Source: Candidatus Pantoea formicae (GTDB taxonomy: Bacteria; Pseudomonadota; Gammaproteobacteria; Enterobacterales; Enterobacteriaceae). From it: 64,000 nt of DNA. The DNA is taken from the NCBI RefSeq assembly GCF_011752625.1, contig NZ_VWXD01000002.1, forward strand, positions 124,001 to 188,000. The letters run 5' to 3'. Each line of letters starts with the position of its first letter. Positions within the stretch are counted from its first letter, which is position 1. The position numbers and the translations under genes are program-made. The notes below the pieces were generated by a model. The model did no database searches. It was not told the DNA's origin and saw only the letters and a list, made by a program, of their open reading frames with translations. Below, piece after piece: positions 1 through 9,630 of the stretch.

Positions 1-654
1 GGTTTCTTTCTCGATGATCGATGCCATCGTCACCAGGTCCTGCTCTTTTTTATAAGGCAGATTATCCATGCGGCCCTGCCAGATTTCATCGACCAGCTTA
101 TTCATGCGGGCGTGAGCACGCTCTAACAGCGCCACATCGCTGGTATTGGCGGTGTAGAGGTAAGTATCCGGGTAAAAAGCGCCCTCGAGCTGGCTGGCAT
201 CCAGTTTCAAGGCGGTCGCCACCGTGGCAAACTCATCGTCCGTCAGCGTGTGTTTGATGTAAGGCGCTTTGCGCAGTTCTGCCAGCCACTCTTTAAGACG
301 AGAGCCTTCAACAAAACGTACCGGGAATTGAGCCTCTTTGCCACTGGCTAACAACTCAAGCAGTTGGCGCACCGTCATGTTGCTTTCCAGCCGATAGGTT
401 CCCGCTTTGAATTTGGCCAACTCCGGCTCAAGTTTCAGCAACGGGCCGAACCAGATGCTGTCAGGAATGATGTGCTGGCTCTCCAGCTGCGCTTCCAACA
501 CCACGCGACCACTGCCTGCGGGTAGCGTGTAAATGGTTTCCTGGTTGATGGTCAAAGGTGTATCGGCTAAACGTTGAATCTGCCAATAACTAAATGCAGC
601 CGCGAGGCCTGCAATCGCCACCGCGCTGGCGAAAATTTTTTTCATTCGGGTCAT
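1..654 (-). CDS. mltG: MltG endolytic murein transglycosylase, C-terminus cut by window edge
   Basis: MltG (YceG) is an inner-membrane lytic transglycosylase that cleaves nascent glycan strands inside the chain and helps end peptidoglycan polymerisation. Only the first 218 residues lie in the window. They show a short cytoplasmic start, one membrane segment (about residues 6-22), the LysM-like region with FKAGTY, then the YceG fold with EGAFYPDTY. The last residues read ASIIEKET, which carries the catalytic Glu at about residue 215, so the cut falls just after the active site. The chosen ATG at 654 overlaps the pabC stop (ATGA) and has GGAAG upstream. A second ATG at 645 (MKKIF) is equally possible. 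It follows pabC as in E. coli. Confidence 0.93.
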   Translation of the reverse strand, partial: MTRMKKIFASAVAIAGLAAAFSYWQIQRLADTPLTINQETIYTLPAGSGRVVLEAQLESQHIIPDSIWFGPLLKLEPELAKFKAGTYRLESNMTVRQLLELLASGKEAQFPVRFVEGSRLKEWLAELRKAPYIKHTLTDDEFATVATALKLDASQLEGAFYPDTYLYTANTSDVALLERAHARMNKLVDEIWQGRMDNLPYKKEQDLVTMASIIEKET

Positions 655-1469
655 GATGCTTCCATCGTCTGGCAACTGGCCTGCAGTTGCTGATACAGCG
701 TGCGTGCGGTAAATGAGACATCGTCAATTTTCCGCACAGGTAAAACCGGCATCAGGGCATTGCAAATCACCACTTCATCGGCGTTCAGTACATCGTCCCT
801 GCTGCCGTCAATCAACTGACAAGCCTGGCCTGATCGCGCCATTTGCGCCATCAGATAACGGCGCATAATGCCGTTAACGCCTGCTTGTTCAAGGCGCGGC
901 GTAAAAATGTTATTGCCTTTGCGCCAGAATAAATTGGCCGCACAGCATTCCACCACCGTCCCCGCAGTGTCAAGCACCAGCGCTTCGTCAGCTTCCGACT
1001 GATCAAGATGATGGCGAATCAGTACTTGTTCCAGTCGGTTAAGATGCTTAAGTCCCGCCAGCAAGGGATTGCGCGCCAGCGTGATCGGGCTGGTCACAAG
1101 GGACGCACCCTGCTGTTGCAAGGTTGCGTAATGCTGCGGCCAGGGTGAAAGTGACAGAATGCGTGTCGGTGCCGCGCAGCCCTTGCGGCTGTAGCCTCGA
1201 CCGCCTGCGCCTGGCGTCAAAATCACTTTCAATACAGCTTGGCTTTGCTGGGCGGCAATCTGCTGCATCTCGGTTGCCAACTGCGGCAGATTGGGTAATG
1301 GCATAAACAAGCGCTCACAGCTTTCTTGCAATCGCTGTAAATGGGCTGCCAATAACTGGATTTTGCCGTCCAGTATGGCCGCCGTTGTAAAACAACCGTC
1401 ACCAAACTGTACCGCGCGATCCCGCGCAGCAATGTCGGTCTGTTCAATGCCGTTTATCCACATAGCCAT
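651..1469 (-). CDS. pabC: Aminodeoxychorismate lyase PabC
   Basis: This PLP enzyme converts 4-amino-4-deoxychorismate to p-aminobenzoate and pyruvate, a step of folate synthesis in the cytosol. The 272 residues match the usual length of about 270. Family landmarks are QFGDGCFTTA near the start, GLKHLNRLEQ with the PLP Lys at residue 141, and ECCAANLFWRKG in the C-terminal half. It lies between fabF and mltG as in E. coli, and its stop overlaps the mltG start by 4 bases. A strong terminator hairpin separates it from fabF, so it probably needs readthrough or its own promoter in the roughly 70 bases upstream; I saw no clear one there. Confidence 0.95.
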   Translation of the reverse strand: MAMWINGIEQTDIAARDRAVQFGDGCFTTAAILDGKIQLLAAHLQRLQESCERLFMPLPNLPQLATEMQQIAAQQSQAVLKVILTPGAGGRGYSRKGCAAPTRILSLSPWPQHYATLQQQGASLVTSPITLARNPLLAGLKHLNRLEQVLIRHHLDQSEADEALVLDTAGTVVECCAANLFWRKGNNIFTPRLEQAGVNGIMRRYLMAQMARSGQACQLIDGSRDDVLNADEVVICNALMPVLPVRKIDDVSFTARTLYQQLQASCQTMEAS

Positions 1470-1541
1470 TGCCCCTAACTACTGTGCTGTCTGAATACCA
1501 CTGACAGAAGTAAGAATCCACGTTGTTGCGTGACAAAATAT

Positions 1542-1565
1542 AAAAAAGGCCCGCAATGCGGGCCT
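1542..1565 (-). terminator. Rho-independent terminator after fabF
   Basis: Read on the minus strand, GGCCCGC, a 3-base ATT loop and GCGGGCC (1548-1564) form a perfect 7-bp stem followed directly by TTTTTT. It lies 20 bases past the fabF stop and before pabC, so it should end most fatty-acid operon transcripts. Confidence 0.88.
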
Positions 1566-1585
1566 CTGTTTGGGCTAGGTAGGGA

Positions 1586-2827
1586 TTATACCTTGCGGAA
1601 GATCAGCGAGCCGTTGGTGCCGCCAAATCCGAAGGAGTTACACAACGTGTACTCCAATCCACTCACCTGACGCGCCGTATGCGGCACGAAGTCAAGGTCG
1701 CAACCTTCATCTGGGTTATCCAGGTTGATGGTTGGTGGAACCGCTTGATCGCGCAGCGCCAGAATCGAATAAATCGCTTCTACCGCGCCTGCTGCACCCA
1801 GCAAGTGGCCGGTCATGGATTTGGTAGAGCTCACCATAACGCTGTGAGCCGCTGCACCAAATACAGACTTGACCGCCTGAGCTTCAGCTTTGTCACCCGC
1901 TGGCGTTGAGGTGCCATGCGCGTTGACGTAGCCAATCTGTTCAGCATTCAGCTGCGCATCACGCAATGCATTCACCATCGCGGCGGCTGCACCTGAACCA
2001 TCCTCCGGCGGAGACGTCATGTGGTAAGCATCGCTGCTCATGCCGAAACCGATGATTTCAGCATAAATTTTCGCACCGCGCTTTTTCGCATGCTCGTACT
2101 CTTCCAGCACCACAATGCCCGCACCGTCACCCAACACGAAACCATCACGGTCTTTATCCCACGGACGGCTTGCCGCCTGCGGATTATCGTTGTTGGTGGA
2201 AAGCGCACGTGCAGCACCAAAGCCACCTACACCCAGCGGGGTACTGGCTTTTTCAGCACCACCGGCCAGCATGACATCGGCGTCGTTGTACGCAATGATA
2301 CGCGCAGCATGACCAATGTTATGCACGCCTGAAGTACAAGCGGTAGCAATTGAAATGCTTGGACCTTTCAGACCGTACATGATGGTCAGGTGACCAGCCA
2401 CCATGTTAACAATGGTAGAAGGAACAAAGAACGGGCTGATTTTGCGCGGACCGCCGTTGACCAGAGAACTGTGGTTATCTTCAATCAAACCCAGTCCGCC
2501 GATGCCGGAACCGATTGCCGCACCGATGCGACCGGCATTCTCATCAGTTACGACCAGACCGGAGTCTGCCATAGCTTGAATACCGGCAACAATCCCGTAT
2601 TGGATGAAGTCATCCATCTTGCGCTGATCTTTGCGCGAGATGAATTCATCGCAATTAAAATCTCTTACTAAGCCCGCAAAGCGTGTTGCGTAGGCACTAG
2701 TATCAAAATGGTCGATCAGGCTGATGCCGCTCTGACCGGCAAGGAGAGCACTCCAGGTAGACTCTACGGTATTGCCGACAGGAGACAACATGCCAAGACC
2801 AGTCACAACTACACGACGCTTAGACAC
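1586..2827 (-). CDS. fabF: 3-oxoacyl-[acyl-carrier-protein] synthase II FabF
   Basis: FabF (KAS II) condenses malonyl-ACP with acyl-ACP in fatty-acid elongation, including the C16:1 to C18:1 step that adjusts membrane fluidity with temperature. The 413 residues fit the family. The active-site Cys164 sits in TACTSG, followed by the catalytic His in NAHGTST and the second His in [11 protein letters not shown]. The C-terminal NSFGFGGTN loop is also present. It lies 86 bases after acpP, behind a hairpin that probably lowers its expression relative to acpP, and ends at a strong terminator. Two further KAS-like genes of the APE cluster lie far to the right (53.1 and 55.6 kb) and are clearly divergent from it. 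Confidence 0.98.
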   Translation of the reverse strand: MSKRRVVVTGLGMLSPVGNTVESTWSALLAGQSGISLIDHFDTSAYATRFAGLVRDFNCDEFISRKDQRKMDDFIQYGIVAGIQAMADSGLVVTDENAGRIGAAIGSGIGGLGLIEDNHSSLVNGGPRKISPFFVPSTIVNMVAGHLTIMYGLKGPSISIATACTSGVHNIGHAARIIAYNDADVMLAGGAEKASTPLGVGGFGAARALSTNNDNPQAASRPWDKDRDGFVLGDGAGIVVLEEYEHAKKRGAKIYAEIIGFGMSSDAYHMTSPPEDGSGAAAAMVNALRDAQLNAEQIGYVNAHGTSTPAGDKAEAQAVKSVFGAAAHSVMVSSTKSMTGHLLGAAGAVEAIYSILALRDQAVPPTINLDNPDEGCDLDFVPHTARQVSGLEYTLCNSFGFGGTNGSLIFRKV

Positions 2828-2870
2828 GTACGTCCTCCAGGGAGGGAAAAAATAACGCTATGTGGGGCAA

Positions 2871-2903
2871 ACATAAAACTCAGGCGGTCGAGGTGACCGC
2901 CTG
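2871..2903 (-). terminator. Attenuator-type hairpin between acpP and fabF
   Basis: CAGGCGGTC (2881-2889) and GACCGCCTG (2895-2903) form a perfect 9-bp stem with a 5-base loop. On the minus strand it is followed by AGTTTTATG, a weak T tract. Placed just past the acpP stop, it probably gives partial termination or 3'-end protection, which would explain the much higher need for ACP than for FabF. The partial effect is inferred. Confidence 0.7.
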
Positions 2904-2913
2904 AAGATATTCA

Positions 2914-3150
2914 TTAGCCTTGGTGGCTATTGATGTAATCGATCGCTGCCTGAACGGTAGTGATTTTCTCAGCTTCTTCGTCTGGAATTTCAGTATCAAA
3001 CTCTTCTTCCAGAGCCATTACCAGCTCAACGGTGTCAAGAGAATCTGCACCCAGGTCTTCAACGAAAGAAGCAGTGTTAATCACTTCGTCTTCTTTAACA
3101 CCCAGCTGCTCAGCTACGATTTTCTTAACGCGTTGTTCGATATCGCTCAT
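2914..3150 (-). CDS. acpP: Acyl carrier protein AcpP
   Basis: ACP carries growing acyl chains as thioesters on a 4'-phosphopantetheine arm for FabB, FabF, FabG, FabH, LpxA and other enzymes in the cytosol. The 78-residue acidic protein is nearly identical to E. coli ACP. The DSL motif carries the modified Ser at residue 37 counting Met, within [12 protein letters not shown]. Helix II and the [14 protein letters not shown] segment are intact. It sits between fabG and fabF with its own strong promoter in the 153-base gap upstream, and a hairpin follows the stop. The APE cluster is expected to have its own carrier proteins beyond the right edge of the window. Confidence 0.99.
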   Translation of the reverse strand: MSDIEQRVKKIVAEQLGVKEDEVINTASFVEDLGADSLDTVELVMALEEEFDTEIPDEEAEKITTVQAAIDYINSHQG

Positions 3151-3197
3151 ACTATTTAATTTCCTATCAAAACTCGCTTTCGCGATGGTTTTCGTAG

Positions 3198-3226
3198 TGT
3201 ATAAAATGTTGAAAAAGATGCAACAA
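3198..3226 (-). promoter_or_regulatory. Sigma-70 promoter of acpP
   Basis: On the minus strand TTGTTG (3221-3226), a 17-base spacer and TATACA (3198-3203) form a near-consensus sigma-70 promoter about 45 bases before the acpP start. A small perfect hairpin (TCTGCGGT / ACCGCAGA, 3261-3280) lies upstream, just after fabG, and may slow readthrough from fabG. Confidence 0.75.
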
Positions 3227-3303
3227 AATCCCGGCTGGTCGAACCACGATTTTGCGCTATTCTGCGGTGTTTACCGCAGATAATGCAAATGTTTTCGTGA
3301 TTA

Positions 3304-4038
3304 TCAGACCATGTACATGCCGCCATTGACGTGCAGCGTCTCACCCGTGATGTAAGAGGCTTCGTCAGAGGCTAAGAATGCAACAGCATTGGCAATCTCC
3401 TGCGGGTCGCCTAAACGACCTGCCGGCACTTCTGCCAAAATACCAGAACGTTGATCTTCGTTCAGTGCACGCGTCATGTCCGTCTCAATAAAGCCCGGAG
3501 CCACGACGTTTACGGTAATGCCACGTGACGCGACTTCTCGCGCCAGTGATTTGCTAAAGCCAATCAAACCTGCTTTTGCTGCCGCATAGTTTGTTTGGCC
3601 CGCGTTACCCATGGTTCCAACTACAGAACCGATGGTAATGATACGGCCCACGCGTTTTTTCATCATGGCACGCATAACCGCCTTAGAAAGACGGAAGACA
3701 GATGTCAGGTTGGTATCGAGGATATCCGCCCATTCATCGTCCTTCATGCGCATCAGCAGATTGTCACGCGTAATGCCTGCATTATTGACTAAAATATCCA
3801 CTTCGCCAAATTCAGCGCGAACTTTCTCGAGCACGCTCTCAATGGAAGCGGCATCGGTGACGTTCAACAGCAGACCTTTACCGTTATCGCCGAGGTAAGC
3901 ACTGATTGCTTCCGCACCGCTTTCACTGGTGGCAGTTCCCACCACTTTCGCACCGCGTGCCACCAACGTTTCCGCGATCGCACGACCAATGCCGCGGCTT
4001 GCGCCAGTCACCAGCGCTACTTTACCTTCAAAGCTCAT
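3304..4038 (-). CDS. fabG: 3-oxoacyl-[acyl-carrier-protein] reductase FabG
   Basis: FabG is the NADPH-dependent ketoreductase of the fatty-acid cycle. The 244 residues show the short-chain dehydrogenase fold: TGASRGIGRA dinucleotide motif near residue 12, NNAGITRD, catalytic Ser in the TIGSVVG strand, and Tyr151/Lys155 in YAAAK. The C-terminus GETLHVNGGMYMV is conserved. The reading frame is open 11 codons further upstream, but the ATG at 4038 is chosen because it has AGAGGAAAA before it and matches the E. coli start. It begins 10 bases after the fabD stop. A paralogous reductase belongs to the APE cluster (54375-55106). Confidence 0.98.
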   Translation of the reverse strand: MSFEGKVALVTGASRGIGRAIAETLVARGAKVVGTATSESGAEAISAYLGDNGKGLLLNVTDAASIESVLEKVRAEFGEVDILVNNAGITRDNLLMRMKDDEWADILDTNLTSVFRLSKAVMRAMMKKRVGRIITIGSVVGTMGNAGQTNYAAAKAGLIGFSKSLAREVASRGITVNVVAPGFIETDMTRALNEDQRSGILAEVPAGRLGDPQEIANAVAFLASDEASYITGETLHVNGGMYMV

Positions 4039-4048
4039 GTTTTTCCTC

Positions 4049-4981
4049 TTATTCCTGTGTAAGCGCAGCATTCAGTGATGCAGAGTCGTTCACTGCGGCT
4101 GCGGTCAGGCTGTCCACAATACGTTTGGTCAAACCGGTCAGGACTTTACCTGGACCGATTTCCAGCAACTGGCCAACGCCTTGTGTTGCGATAAATTCAA
4201 CGGCTTCCGTCCAACGCACCGGGCTATACAGCTGGCGGACCAGTGCACTGCGAATCGCAGTTGCATCGGTTTCGCACTTCACGTCAACGTTGTTAACAAC
4301 CGGCACGGTTGGCGCACTGAAGGTAATGCTTTCCAGTGCAACCGCCAGTTTATCCGCTGCGGGCTTCATCAACGCACAGTGTGATGGCACGCTGACAGGC
4401 AACGGTAAAGCACGCTTTGCACCTGCAGCCTTACAAGCTGCACCAGCACGTTCAACGGCTTCTTTGTTGCCCGCAATCACCACTTGGCCCGGCGAGTTAA
4501 AGTTGACAGGAGACACCACCTGACCTTGCGCACTCTCTTCGCAAGCTTTACGGATCGATTCATCATCGAGGCCGATAATCGCTTGCATCGCACCTGTGCC
4601 TTCCGGTACGGCTTCCTGCATCAGCTTACCGCGCAGTTCGACCAGTTTAATGGCATCGGCAAAGTTCAGCACGCCAGCACAAACCAGCGCAGAGTATTCA
4701 CCCAAGCTGTGGCCAGCCATCAGCGCAGGCTGTGGGCCGTTTTTGCTCTGCCAGACGCGATAGATGGCAACAGAAGCCGCCAGCAATGCAGGTTGGGTCT
4801 GCCAGGTTTTATTCAGCTCTTCAGCCGGGCCTTGTTGCACCAGCTGCCATAAGTCGTAACCCAGTGCATCAGAAGCTTCACGGAAGGTGGCTTCAACCTG
4901 CGGATTTTCGACAGCCAAGTCAGCCAACATGCCAACGGTCTGCGAACCCTGTCCTGGGAAAACAAAAGCAAATTGCGTCAT
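4049..4981 (-). CDS. fabD: Malonyl-CoA:ACP transacylase FabD
   Basis: FabD transfers malonyl groups from CoA to ACP to supply every elongation cycle. The 310 residues carry the PGQGSQ oxyanion motif near the start, GHSLGEYSA with the nucleophile Ser92, and the partner His in PVPSHCALMKPAA near residue 200. Two ATG codons stand in tandem. The second, at 4981, is chosen because AGGA lies 7 bases before it; the first (4984) is too close. It follows fabH by 16 bases and precedes fabG by 10, as in E. coli. Confidence 0.97.
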   Translation of the reverse strand: MTQFAFVFPGQGSQTVGMLADLAVENPQVEATFREASDALGYDLWQLVQQGPAEELNKTWQTQPALLAASVAIYRVWQSKNGPQPALMAGHSLGEYSALVCAGVLNFADAIKLVELRGKLMQEAVPEGTGAMQAIIGLDDESIRKACEESAQGQVVSPVNFNSPGQVVIAGNKEAVERAGAACKAAGAKRALPLPVSVPSHCALMKPAADKLAVALESITFSAPTVPVVNNVDVKCETDATAIRSALVRQLYSPVRWTEAVEFIATQGVGQLLEIGPGKVLTGLTKRIVDSLTAAAVNDSASLNAALTQE

Positions 4982-4997
4982 CATTCGTTCCTGTCAA

Positions 4998-5951
4998 TCA
5001 AAAGCGAACCAGCGCCGAACCCCAGGTGAAACCGCCACCAAAGGCTTCAAGCAGAATCAGATGTCCTGGCTTGATACGACCATCGCGCACCGCTTCATCC
5101 AGTGCAGTAGGCACTGACGCAGCAGAAGTGTTGCCGTGGCGATCCAGTGTCACCACCACTTTTTCCATACCCATGCCGAGCTTTCTGGCGGTTGCGCTGA
5201 TAATGCGCAGGTTGGCCTGATGCGGCACCAGCCAGTCGAGCATTTCACGGTCAAGGTTATTGGCTTGCAGCGTCTCGTCCACGATGTGGGCAAGTTCGGT
5301 CACAGCCACTTTAAAGACTTCGTTACCGGCCATCGTGAGATAGGCAGGCTCATCCTGATGTTCACGATCTTGGTACGGTAGCGTCAACAGCTTGCCATAA
5401 CGACCATCAGCATGCAGATGCGTTGACAGGATACCCGGTTCTTCACTTTGACCCAGTACCACAGCACCTGCGCCGTCACCAAACAGAATAATGGTGCCAC
5501 GATCGTTAGGATCGAGGGTGCGGGCTAAGACGTCCGCACCGATCACCAACGCATGTTTAACCGCACCATTCTTGATGTACTGATCGGCAACGCTAAGTGC
5601 ATAAGTGAAACCTGCACATGCAGCAGCCAGATCGAAAGAAGCACAGTCATTAATCTCCAGCATCTGCTGGATCATGCACGCTGAACTTGGGAAGGCATGG
5701 CTTGAAGAGGTGGTCGCCACAATAATCAGGCCGACATCGCTGGCCGCAACACCTGCCATCTCTAGCGCGCGCTGTGCAGCCGCAAAGCCCATAGTGGCAA
5801 CCGTTTCATCTGGCGCGGCAATGCGGCGCTCACGGATACCGGTACGCGTGACAATCCACTCGTCCGAAGTCTCCACCATTTTTTCCAGATCCGCATTGGA
5901 GCGAACCTGCTCAGGCAAATAGCTGCCCGTACCGATAATTTTGGTAAACAT
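4998..5951 (-). CDS. fabH: 3-oxoacyl-[acyl-carrier-protein] synthase III FabH
   Basis: FabH starts fatty-acid synthesis by condensing acetyl-CoA with malonyl-ACP. The 317 residues equal the E. coli length. The catalytic triad is visible: Cys112 in [12 protein letters not shown], His in [11 protein letters not shown] and Asn in RHGNTSAAS. The N-terminal TDEW-type loop appears as [16 protein letters not shown]. The ATG directly abuts the plsX stop codon with no spacing, so translation is probably coupled to plsX. Confidence 0.98.
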   Translation of the reverse strand: MFTKIIGTGSYLPEQVRSNADLEKMVETSDEWIVTRTGIRERRIAAPDETVATMGFAAAQRALEMAGVAASDVGLIIVATTSSSHAFPSSACMIQQMLEINDCASFDLAAACAGFTYALSVADQYIKNGAVKHALVIGADVLARTLDPNDRGTIILFGDGAGAVVLGQSEEPGILSTHLHADGRYGKLLTLPYQDREHQDEPAYLTMAGNEVFKVAVTELAHIVDETLQANNLDREMLDWLVPHQANLRIISATARKLGMGMEKVVVTLDRHGNTSAASVPTALDEAVRDGRIKPGHLILLEAFGGGFTWGSALVRF

Positions 5952-6992
5952 CTACGCTTTGTCACTCCTGGCTAATACAGCGTCAAGGCGCGCCGCAATC
6001 CTCTCTGGGACTTGCCTGCGCACCGCCTGCTCTGCCTGCTCTATCGCCACGGCAAACGCACGTTGATTCGCCGCACCGTGGCTTTTGATCACTGTCCCGC
6101 GCAATCCTAACAGACAAGCGCCATTGTACTGGTCGGGGTTGAGATGGCCGAAACGTTTAGCCAGACGCTTTTGTAACCAGCGCCCGACCCATTTCAACCA
6201 CCACGCCCGTTTTTTCCCATCCTCTGACGACTTGAGCAGAGAAAGAAACATTCTTACCACGCCTTCCATGGTTTTAAGCGTGACGTTTCCCACGAAGCCA
6301 TCACAGACCAGCACATCCGTCTTGCCGGTGAGGAGATCGTTCCCCTCAAGGTAACCAATATAGTTGATTTGCGGTGAGTCTCGCAGAACCGCAGATGCTG
6401 TACGAATCGTTTCCAGCCCTTTGGTCTCTTCCTGACCAATGTTGAGTAAGGCAACACGCGGTTGCGTTATCTCCAACACCTCTTCGGCCATCACCGCACC
6501 CATAATGGCAAACTGCACCAGCATTTCGCTGTCGGAGTCGACGTTGGCCCCGAGGTCTAACACCACCGTTTTGCCATGCTGCTGATGCGGTAACACTGTC
6601 ATCAACGCCGGGCGTTCAATGCCCTCCAGCGGCTTCAACAGCATTTTTGCCAGCCCCATTAACGCGCCGGTATTACCCGCACTGATACAGGCTTGCGCGT
6701 TACCCTCTTTCACCTGTTCTAACGCCACACGCATCGAGCTGCCGCGGCTGTTTCGAATGGCTTGAGAAGGCTTGGCATCACTTGCAATAACCGATTCGGC
6801 AGGAATAACCTGCACACGCCCCAGTAACGAGGAATCTGCTTTGGCAAGAAATGACGAGATGATGTCGGGATCACCGACCAGAAGAAGAACCAGATGCGTA
6901 TGAGAGGCCAGTGCCTGCAAGGATGCAGGCACTGTCACGCAGGGACCGAAGTCCCCGCCCATGGCATCAACTGCCAGGGTCAAACGTGTCAA
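5952..6992 (-). CDS. plsX: Phosphate acyltransferase PlsX
   Basis: PlsX makes acyl-phosphate from acyl-ACP and phosphate and so links fatty-acid synthesis to membrane phospholipid synthesis at the membrane surface. The protein is 346 residues. The start reads [14 protein letters not shown], the family signature; SAGNTGALM and [10 protein letters not shown] follow in the middle, and [14 protein letters not shown] in the C-terminal half. It lies between rpmF and fabH. The start at 6992 is 27 bases past the rpmF stop. The same rpmF-plsX-fabH linkage in E. coli ties ribosome and lipid output together. Confidence 0.97.
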   Translation of the reverse strand: MTRLTLAVDAMGGDFGPCVTVPASLQALASHTHLVLLLVGDPDIISSFLAKADSSLLGRVQVIPAESVIASDAKPSQAIRNSRGSSMRVALEQVKEGNAQACISAGNTGALMGLAKMLLKPLEGIERPALMTVLPHQQHGKTVVLDLGANVDSDSEMLVQFAIMGAVMAEEVLEITQPRVALLNIGQEETKGLETIRTASAVLRDSPQINYIGYLEGNDLLTGKTDVLVCDGFVGNVTLKTMEGVVRMFLSLLKSSEDGKKRAWWLKWVGRWLQKRLAKRFGHLNPDQYNGACLLGLRGTVIKSHGAANQRAFAVAIEQAEQAVRRQVPERIAARLDAVLARSDKA

Positions 6993-7019
6993 GGTATCGC
7001 CTTGCGTAACCGCAAAGAA

Positions 7020-7190
7020 TTACTTGGTGATAACCTTGCGACCGCGGTAGTAACCATCCGCAGTGATATGGTGACGCAGATGAGTTTCGCCAGAAACTTT
7101 ATCTACTGACAGAGCTGCGGTGGTCAGCGCATCGTGCGAACGACGCATACCACGCTTAGAACGGGTTGGTTTATTCTGTTGTACGGCCAT
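7020..7190 (-). CDS. rpmF: 50S ribosomal protein L32
   Basis: L32 is a small basic protein of the large ribosomal subunit. The reading frame encodes 56 residues, one fewer than E. coli L32. It starts [20 protein letters not shown] and ends with [15 protein letters not shown], the hallmark of the family in gamma-proteobacteria. It follows yceD by 14 bases with AGGAGTAAGG before the ATG and precedes plsX, a conserved order. It is probably read from the promoter before yceD. Confidence 0.98.
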   Translation of the reverse strand: MAVQQNKPTRSKRGMRRSHDALTTAALSVDKVSGETHLRHHITADGYYRGRKVITK

Positions 7191-7204
7191 GGACCTTACT
7201 CCTA

Positions 7205-7726
7205 TTACTTACGCTTTAAACTGGCTAATACGGCAAATGGATTTGGTTTTTCTGCCTCTGCAGGCAACTTCCCAAATACCATGTCCGCGTCGGACACTTC
7301 ACAGTGTTCAGAATCATGCACCGGAACTACAGGCAGCGCGAGGATGAGTTCATCTTCGATAACTGCCAGCAAGTCGATTTCGCCGAAATCATTGATATCA
7401 ACTGGCTCGTAAGCTTCCGGCAGTGCCTCGGCCTGCTCATCAGAAGAGACAGGACTGAAGCAATAGCTTACGTGGACAGCATGCGGGAATGACTGGTTGC
7501 AGCGTTGACACGACAATGTCACCTGCACATCAGCTGTTCCTTGCAGAACCGCTAAGCGCTGGTTGTCAATCGCAAACGACATGGTGCATTCCACATCACT
7601 GTCCACACTCACGACCGTTTCGGCCAAGCGCGCCACCAATTCAGGTGCATACACACCTTGGTAATCAAGGCGCTTTTGCGCGGCACGGGCCACATCGATC
7701 GTCAGGGGTAATTTTACCTTTTGCAT
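7205..7726 (-). CDS. yceD: YceD, DUF177 protein for 23S rRNA accumulation
   Basis: YceD is a small cytosolic protein needed for normal large-subunit rRNA levels; its exact activity is unknown. The 173 residues match E. coli YceD from the start ([24 protein letters not shown]) to the end ([12 protein letters not shown]). A CQRC pair near residue 75 and the acidic [12 protein letters not shown] stretch are family features. It heads the operon with rpmF. A near-consensus promoter lies so close to the ATG that the mRNA would have almost no leader (see findings), and I see no ribosome binding site upstream of this start. Confidence 0.93.
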   Translation of the reverse strand: MQKVKLPLTIDVARAAQKRLDYQGVYAPELVARLAETVVSVDSDVECTMSFAIDNQRLAVLQGTADVQVTLSCQRCNQSFPHAVHVSYCFSPVSSDEQAEALPEAYEPVDINDFGEIDLLAVIEDELILALPVVPVHDSEHCEVSDADMVFGKLPAEAEKPNPFAVLASLKRK

Positions 7727-7735
7727 AGGGCGCGC

Positions 7736-7764
7736 ATATTAACTTTGTAACGTCATAGAGTCAA
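7736..7764 (-). promoter_or_regulatory. Sigma-70 promoter of yceD-rpmF-plsX-fab operon
   Basis: On the minus strand TTGACT (7759-7764), exactly 17 bases, then TAATAT (7736-7741). A GC-rich discriminator GCGCGCCC follows, as seen in stringently controlled ribosomal promoters. The expected start, about 7 bases downstream, falls at 7728-7730, only a few bases before the yceD ATG at 7726. Confidence 0.75.
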
Positions 7765-7866
7765 AGAAAAAGGCCGGTTTACAGCATCTTTCACCCGTTA
7801 GTCGCATCCAGTGCGGCGCATAGTTTAAAATGACTGTCATCTTTACGCTATCTATTCTGAAAAAAA

Positions 7867-8451
7867 ATGATGACACCCCTAATCCTTGCTTCCACCTCGC
7901 CTTTCCGTCAGTCACTTTTGAGCAAACTTGGCCTGCCGTTTATGGCTGTCGCGCCACAGTGTGACGAAACCCCACGGGCCGGTGAATCTGCGCAAAATCT
8001 GGTTCAGCGTCTGGCATTAGGCAAGGCGCAGGCGTTAGCCACCGACTATCCCGGCCACTGGATTATCGGTTCAGACCAGGTTTGTGTACTGAATGGCTCC
8101 ATCACGGGTAAACCTCATACTGTCGAGAATGCCTGTCAGCAACTCGCTGCAGCGAGCGGCAAAATTATTACCTTTTATACTGGCTTGGCACTGATTCAAC
8201 CGCAAAGCGGGCAACAGTTCGTCATCTGTGAACCTTTCAACGTGCACTTTCGCTCATTGAGCACAGCTGAGATTCGTCACTATGTCGAAAAGGAGCAGCC
8301 GTTGAACTGTGCGGGTAGTTTTAAAAGTGAAGGGATGGGGATTTGTCTGTTTGAACAGCTAGAAGGACGTGATCCCAATACGCTGATTGGTTTACCGCTG
8401 ATCGCTTTGAATCAGATGCTGCTAAAAGTGGGCATCAACGCATTAAGCTGA
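7867..8451 (+). CDS. yceF: Maf-family nucleotide pyrophosphatase YceF
   Basis: YceF is the Maf-like house-cleaning pyrophosphatase that hydrolyses modified nucleotides, in E. coli with preference for 7-methyl-GTP. The 194 residues start [14 protein letters not shown], the Maf N-terminal signature. They carry DETPR near residue 33, the catalytic Asp70 in [12 protein letters not shown], and the C-terminal [12 protein letters not shown]. It is divergent from yceD across 140 bases and convergent with rluC. There is no recognisable Shine-Dalgarno before the tandem ATGs, only an A-run. Start choice between the two ATGs is uncertain by one codon. Confidence 0.94.
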   Translation: MMTPLILASTSPFRQSLLSKLGLPFMAVAPQCDETPRAGESAQNLVQRLALGKAQALATDYPGHWIIGSDQVCVLNGSITGKPHTVENACQQLAAASGKIITFYTGLALIQPQSGQQFVICEPFNVHFRSLSTAEIRHYVEKEQPLNCAGSFKSEGMGICLFEQLEGRDPNTLIGLPLIALNQMLLKVGINALS

Positions 8452-8474
8452 TGCCCGGAACATCAGGCTTTTTT
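8446..8474 (+). terminator. Terminator between yceF and rluC
   Basis: AGCTGATG (8446-8453) pairs with CATCA-g-GCT (8461-8469, one bulged G) and is followed by TTTTTT. It overlaps both convergent stop codons and should end yceF transcripts. Confidence 0.7.
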
Positions 8475-9419
8475 GTTACGCAACTGTGTCAGACAGCGCT
8501 TTAGCGCGCCATCAAGCGGCGCTTCCATCCGCAACACTTCTCCGGTGTTCGGATGGGTGAAGGTCAGTGCTGCCGCGTGCAAGAACAGCCGCGCCAAACC
8601 CGTTGAAGCGAGTTGGCGATCAAACTCACGGTCGCCATAGCGATCGTCGAAAGCGATAGGATGGCCGCCATGCAGCGTATGGACGCGAATCTGATGCGTG
8701 CGGCCGGTCACCGGACTCGCCTTCACTAAGGTCGCGAAACCAAAACGCTCTTCCACTTTGAAACGCGTTTCTGAAGGTTTACCTTCAGCACTGACACGCA
8801 CCACGCGTTCACCGCTCTGCAGAATGTTTTTCAGCAGCGGTGCCTGCACCACTTTCAGATGCGAAGGCCAGTCACCACGCACCAGTGCCAGGTAATCTTT
8901 CTGCATCCCTTTTTCGCGTAACTGCTCGTGCAGCGAACGCAATGCCGAACGTTTCTTAGCCACCAGCAAAATGCCGGAGGTGTCACGATCGAGGCGATGG
9001 ACTAATTCCAGGAAACGCGCTTCCGGTCGTAACGCGCGCAAACCTTCAATCACGCCAAAACTCAGCCCGCTGCCACCATGTACCGCTGTACCTGAAGGCT
9101 TATTGAGGACTAACAGGTGATCATCTTCATACAGGATGGCATCCGCCAGCGCGGCAACCTTATCCAGTTTCGGTGATACCGCCTGGTCTTCACGCTCGGC
9201 CACGCGCACCGGCGGAATGCGTACTTCATCCCCTTCTTGCAACTTGTACTCGGGTTTGACGCGCCCTTTATTCACTCGCACTTCGCCTTTACGCAAAATG
9301 CGATAAATCATACTTTTCGGCACGCCCTTGAGTTGGGTGCGCAAAAAGTTATCAATTCGTTGTTCGGCATTTTCAGCCGTAATGGCGACATAAAGTACGC
9401 CGGGATTCTCTGTTTTCAT
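8463..9419 (-). CDS. rluC: 23S rRNA pseudouridine synthase RluC
   Basis: RluC makes pseudouridine at positions 955, 2504 and 2580 of 23S rRNA in E. coli. The 318-residue protein has an N-terminal S4 RNA-binding domain (about residues 18-75, with [10 protein letters not shown] and KGEVRVN). The RluA-type catalytic domain follows, with Asp144 in HRLDRDTSG and [11 protein letters not shown] later on. It lies divergent from rne with a 574-base gap, as in E. coli, and its stop is 11 bases from yceF on the opposite strand. Confidence 0.96.
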   Translation of the reverse strand: MKTENPGVLYVAITAENAEQRIDNFLRTQLKGVPKSMIYRILRKGEVRVNKGRVKPEYKLQEGDEVRIPPVRVAEREDQAVSPKLDKVAALADAILYEDDHLLVLNKPSGTAVHGGSGLSFGVIEGLRALRPEARFLELVHRLDRDTSGILLVAKKRSALRSLHEQLREKGMQKDYLALVRGDWPSHLKVVQAPLLKNILQSGERVVRVSAEGKPSETRFKVEERFGFATLVKASPVTGRTHQIRVHTLHGGHPIAFDDRYGDREFDRQLASTGLARLFLHAAALTFTHPNTGEVLRMEAPLDGALKRCLTQLRNKKA

Positions 9420-9593
9420 GGCGGCGATTCTAAATAGTGTCCCCGGATAGCGCCACCCCTTTTTCTGTGCTTAACTCTCTCTTTATCGCGTTGGGAAAAG
9501 GTCATAATGATGACTTTTTCATCGATACGATGTTAAGCCCTGCAAATGAACAGGTTAAGGACGCACAAACTTCACAGCTCGGCAAAAGTCGCC

Positions 9594-9623
9594 TTGCTAT
9601 ATGTTGGTGAGCAATGGAATAAT
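9594..9623 (+). promoter_or_regulatory. Probable main promoter of rne
   Basis: TTGCTA (9594-9599), an 18-base spacer and AATAAT (9618-9623) would start transcription near 9630. That gives a leader of about 363 bases, essentially the 361-nt leader known for E. coli rne P1. The length agreement is the main support. Confidence 0.6.
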
Positions 9624-9630
9624 GCAGGGG

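Noticed and set aside
7727..7866. Small RNA SraB, known in E. coli between yceF and yceD
   Set aside because: The gap here is 140 bases and is used up by the yceD promoter; I could not recognise an SraB-like sequence or terminator.
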